From assembly GCF_023016285.1 (NCBI RefSeq), contig NZ_CP095413.1, positions 806,001 to 870,000 of the forward strand: DNA of 64,000 nucleotides, written 5' to 3'. Origin of the DNA: Muricauda sp. SCSIO 64092. Lineage in GTDB: Bacteria; Bacteroidota; Bacteroidia; Flavobacteriales; Flavobacteriaceae. Position 1 is the first letter of the stretch; each line of letters begins with the position of its first letter. Positions 61,485 through 64,000 of this stretch are shown one piece after another. Both the position numbers and the translations under genes were made by a program. The notes beneath the pieces were generated by a model. The model was given only the letters and a program-made list of their open reading frames with translations. It ran no database searches and was not told the origin of the DNA.

Positions 61485-62297
61485 CTAATCCTTAAAGATT
61501 AGACGTCCATTGAAAAGTTCTTCAACTTCTACCTCAGTGGGACGATTGATACTGATGACATCCCCATAGCCCCTGATCACTCCGGAAATGCGTTGTTGTG
61601 GATTGACAAAAACATCATTGGACCCCCTATGGTTCACGGATACTTCCTGAGCGACAAGTCCTTCTGCCTCAATTCTGGAATCCCCAGCTGCCACGCTGAT
61701 ACTAAAGTTATTTGTTATTCCCCTTACTTTAAAATATGATATCCCATTGACCACAATACCCACACGCCCATTAGCTACCTCAATATCAAATGAGCCGTCC
61801 GTCGTTTCCGATTCTGGTTCAATAAAGCTCTCGGAAACCAAATTTAGGTTGGGGTAGTTTAAAACACCATCGCTGGAAATCAACAATCCCGTACTACTTC
61901 GTATCTCTTCAATATTGGGTGATGTCACATATACCGTGGATAGACCATATTCCCTAAAGATATTGCAGCCGTTGTCATTTCTCAATAGCAATCGATCTTC
62001 TTCAACCCTGGCCGAGATTTCATTCAATAAAAACTCACCGGATTCCAGCTCCACCTTTTGTTCATTGCCTTGTTTTATCACCAAATTTAAATTCTCAAAG
62101 ACCGTGATATTGTTGAAATCCGGGACCTCGACTTCGATTCGGGTGAGATCCCCGGCATTTTGAAGGCAATCGGGCGCATTTTCCGAATTGCAGGAAAAGA
62201 AGAGAAAAGATATAAGACTTAAAATACCGGACATAAGATGTACCTTCTTAACACCTTCCCCATGGGAATACCCGTATAAAAATCTAATTTCCAACAT
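61485..62297 (-). CDS. GIN-domain (DUF2807) lipoprotein
   Basis: 270 residues. Lipobox FLFFSC gives Cys36 as the modified residue. The mature part has DUF2807 repeats: FNNITVFENLNLVIKQGNEQ, YVTSPNIEEIRSSTGLLI, VNGISYFKVRGITNNFSISV and SNDVFVNPQQRISGVIRGYG. The start ATG at 62297 gives a long N-region; the ATG at 62234 would leave no basic residues before the hydrophobic stretch. It overlaps nothing and lies 7 bases after the PagL-like gene. Confidence 0.83.
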   Translation of the reverse strand: MLEIRFLYGYSHGEGVKKVHLMSGILSLISFLFFSCNSENAPDCLQNAGDLTRIEVEVPDFNNITVFENLNLVIKQGNEQKVELESGEFLLNEISARVEEDRLLLRNDNGCNIFREYGLSTVYVTSPNIEEIRSSTGLLISSDGVLNYPNLNLVSESFIEPESETTDGSFDIEVANGRVGIVVNGISYFKVRGITNNFSISVAAGDSRIEAEGLVAQEVSVNHRGSNDVFVNPQQRISGVIRGYGDVISINRPTEVEVEELFNGRLIFKD

Positions 62298-62304
62298 CTA
62301 TTTT

Positions 62305-63405
62305 CTAAAGTCTAATTCCAATTCCAAATTCTACTGCCTCGGCCGCCGCCGCATGGGATTTTAGGGTAACCGCACCAAACAAACGATTTCCAAAATAGCG
62401 CTTCAGACCAATTCTATTGTAAACCCTCCCCTCAAAATCAAAAGGATAGTATACATAGTAACCTAATTGGGTTATGACACTTAATTTATTGATAAAAAGC
62501 TCGTGTCCGACAAAAACCCCAACCCGTTTAAAATCCGTATCTGGGGCTACATTCATTTCCGGAAACGAAATTGATTGAAAACGGATCAGTTCTTTTAAAA
62601 AATTGGAGAAGAAAGCATCCGCACCCACTTGAATGGCACTCTTTCTCCCCAATCTTTTATCCACATAGGCAGAAAAGATCCAAAAACCATATCGTCCCGA
62701 ATTGACCACATCACTTTCATTTACCCCTCCCCGTAGTGCAAAGTTGTAACGAATGGGTTCCAACATCTTTTTCCTATGCTCTGGTTTTTTGAATTCATAA
62801 ACCAATTCCTGGTTCAAATCGTAGGTAATTCCAAAATTAAAAGCCGCCGTATTTGTTGAGGTATTGGGTGCTTTAAAATTGGCGTTGGAGTAATGGATCA
62901 ACGAAAGGCCTACTTTAAAACCTAAACCTGCAATCACGTTTTCCTGGTGATAGTTTACCATGGCCATGGTAGAACTTAACAAATGGGAACCGTAGGCATT
63001 GTTACGGAAATTGGTGTTTTTGTCATATGGATTGGTATTGTAGGCAATGCCCTGACCAATCCTAAACTGCAGGTTCCTTTTAAAGAAATAGAAATTATAG
63101 TGCGCATACATCCCAAAATGTTCCCCAAGGGTAGGGTTCTTCATGTCTTGATACACAAAAGTAAAGCCGGAATCCGGATAGCCATAGTCCGCTTCCCAGT
63201 CCTGTTCTCCAAATCGTTTACGATTGAAACCCAAAATAAATCCTGCCGGGTGCTCAGTAATTAAGTGGGATATATCAGAATTGTGCAGAAGTATAGACCC
63301 ATTGAATTGACTAAGATCTAGAACATACTTTTTAACCCTTTTTTCCTCTTGGGAGAAACCACAACAAACGCTGAATAGGAAGCAAATTAAAAGTAGGTCC
63401 TTCAT
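62305..63405 (-). CDS. PagL-like acyloxyacyl hydrolase (lipid A deacylase family)
   Basis: 366 residues from the ATG at 63405, with a signal peptide ending GFSQ. The barrel-type sequence carries the PagL catalytic motif: His171-Tyr-Ser173-Asn in LSLIHYSNANFK, where PagL has H-x-S-N. The following strands (AAFNFGITYDLNQEL) fit an outer-membrane barrel. PagL removes the 3-O-acyl chain of lipid A; here the enzyme is longer than PagL, about 150-190 residues in Proteobacteria, so activity on lipid A is an inference. The third residue of the triad is not clear. An upstream ATG at 63546 lies inside metF. Confidence 0.77.
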   Translation of the reverse strand: MKDLLLICFLFSVCCGFSQEEKRVKKYVLDLSQFNGSILLHNSDISHLITEHPAGFILGFNRKRFGEQDWEADYGYPDSGFTFVYQDMKNPTLGEHFGMYAHYNFYFFKRNLQFRIGQGIAYNTNPYDKNTNFRNNAYGSHLLSSTMAMVNYHQENVIAGLGFKVGLSLIHYSNANFKAPNTSTNTAAFNFGITYDLNQELVYEFKKPEHRKKMLEPIRYNFALRGGVNESDVVNSGRYGFWIFSAYVDKRLGRKSAIQVGADAFFSNFLKELIRFQSISFPEMNVAPDTDFKRVGVFVGHELFINKLSVITQLGYYVYYPFDFEGRVYNRIGLKRYFGNRLFGAVTLKSHAAAAEAVEFGIGIRL

Positions 63406-63472
63406 GCGCCATAAAAGTAGGGATAATTGCTCGATGATCTTGACCTGAAGCTTTCCTGTATTGCCCCAAGCT

Positions 63473-64000
63473 TTAAAAAATGGCTTTGGCAATGGCCTTG
63501 ATATTATCGGATTTTCCCATGGAATAGTAGTGCAATACGGGAACATCGGCCTTTTTCAATTCTTTAGACTGTTCTATACACCATTCTATCCCAACTTGCC
63601 GAACTTCCTTGTTTGTTTTGCACTGTTCAACGGCCTCAATTAAATCTTCCGGAATATCCACCCGGAACACCTGGGGCAATAGCTGTAAATGTTTCTTTAT
63701 GGCAATGGGCTTTATTCCAGGTATAATCGGTACCTCAATACCCATTTCACGAGCAGCTTCCACAAAGGCGAAGTACTTTTTGTTATCAAAAAACATTTGG
63801 GTCACCACATAATCGGCACCCAAATCAATTTTCTCTTTTAGCCGTTTTAAATCGGTTTTTAAAGAGGGGGCTTCCATATGTTTCTCCGGATAACCGGCCA
63901 CTCCAATACAAAAGTTGGCACAGTTATCGGTTTCAATTACTTCATGGAGGTAATTTCCACAGTTCAATTCCTGAATTTGCCGTACGAGGTCCGATGCGTA
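63473..64000 (-). CDS. metF: 5,10-methylenetetrahydrofolate reductase, C-terminal part (cut by window edge)
   Basis: The open frame extends from 63473 through the window edge at 64000 (175 codons seen). It shows CIGVAGYPEKHMEAPS, LKEKIDLGADYVVTQMFFD and IPGIKPI, the beta-barrel segments of MetF that bind FAD and folate, ending in the helices KADVPVLHYYSMGKS. MetF makes 5-methyltetrahydrofolate for methionine synthesis. The N-terminal 140 or so residues lie beyond the window. The 3' end has no visible terminator, and 67 bases separate it from the PagL-like gene. Confidence 0.93.
   Translation of the reverse strand, partial: YASDLVRQIQELNCGNYLHEVIETDNCANFCIGVAGYPEKHMEAPSLKTDLKRLKEKIDLGADYVVTQMFFDNKKYFAFVEAAREMGIEVPIIPGIKPIAIKKHLQLLPQVFRVDIPEDLIEAVEQCKTNKEVRQVGIEWCIEQSKELKKADVPVLHYYSMGKSDNIKAIAKAIF

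Noticed and set aside
1..64000. CRISPR arrays, rRNA genes, further tRNAs, known riboswitches, replication origin
   Set aside because: No regularly spaced repeats, no rRNA-like conserved segments, no second cloverleaf, and no aptamer-like conserved sequence upstream of queA, nadE or metF (the metF start is outside the window) could be recognised by reading; dnaG is present but no oriC-like box cluster.

Overview
The window comes from a member of the Bacteroidota, almost certainly a marine-type Flavobacteriaceae (Muricauda/Maribacter-like; the genus is a guess). The evidence is the gliding-motility genes gldA, gldB and gldC, an FtsZ with a very long C-terminal tail, a division-wall cluster without murF or ddl, GIN-domain (DUF2807), DUF3857 and DUF2723 proteins, lipoprotein signals, TAnnTTTG-like promoter boxes, and a DnaG whose zinc-binding cysteines are gone. 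The DNPR motif of MurE predicts meso-diaminopimelate peptidoglycan.

Layout. Positions 1-5450 are AT-rich accessory DNA. They hold the 5' end of a possible PAS-domain gene, a surface protein with a 243-bp tandem duplication, an S41-peptidase lipoprotein, a LanC-like gene cut off by an IS3-family remnant, and the tail of a large serine recombinase lying against a tRNA-Arg(UCG). This looks like a decayed integrated island. Positions 5454-21469 (minus strand) are tRNA-Arg, yqeY and the compact dcw cluster ftsZ-ftsA-ftsQ-murC-murG-ftsW-murD-mraY-murE-ftsI-ftsL-rsmH-mraZ, transcribed from mraZ towards yqeY, with overlapping genes and several GTG/TTG starts. Positions 21600-29700 hold an alpha/beta hydrolase, engB, a serine hydrolase, small membrane genes, a DUF1287 protein, gldC-gldB, nadE and a receiver-LuxR regulator with an altered phosphoacceptor site. 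Positions 29684-39520 (mostly minus) hold dnaG, a sigma/anti-sigma pair with an outer-membrane protein, a polyprenyl synthetase, rlmN, queA, aroA and mazG-like. Positions 39556-46936 hold three tandem DUF3857/transglutaminase-like paralogues, dtd and rsgA. Positions 47043-52430 hold two secreted proteins and the aromatic amino-acid operon pheA-aminotransferase-tyrA-DAHP synthase/chorismate mutase. The rest holds an outer-membrane protein, gldA, an aromatic-type PLP decarboxylase, a giant DUF2723 membrane protein, a membrane-tethered LuxR protein, a second serine hydrolase, a GIN lipoprotein, a PagL-like protein and the 3' part of metF.

The most interesting element is the leader of the aromatic operon (about 52301-52477, minus strand). 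A 23-codon reading frame with seven Phe, three Tyr and one Trp codon is followed by an intrinsic terminator ending two bases before the pheA start codon. Mutually exclusive 1:2, 2:3 and 3:4 pairings can be drawn, as in classical ribosome-mediated transcription attenuation. The four genes behind it carry out the committed DAHP step and the chorismate-to-Phe/Tyr branch, including a transaminase, which is what a Phe/Tyr-sensing attenuator should control.

All functional statements come from reading motifs in translated sequence. No database search was possible.
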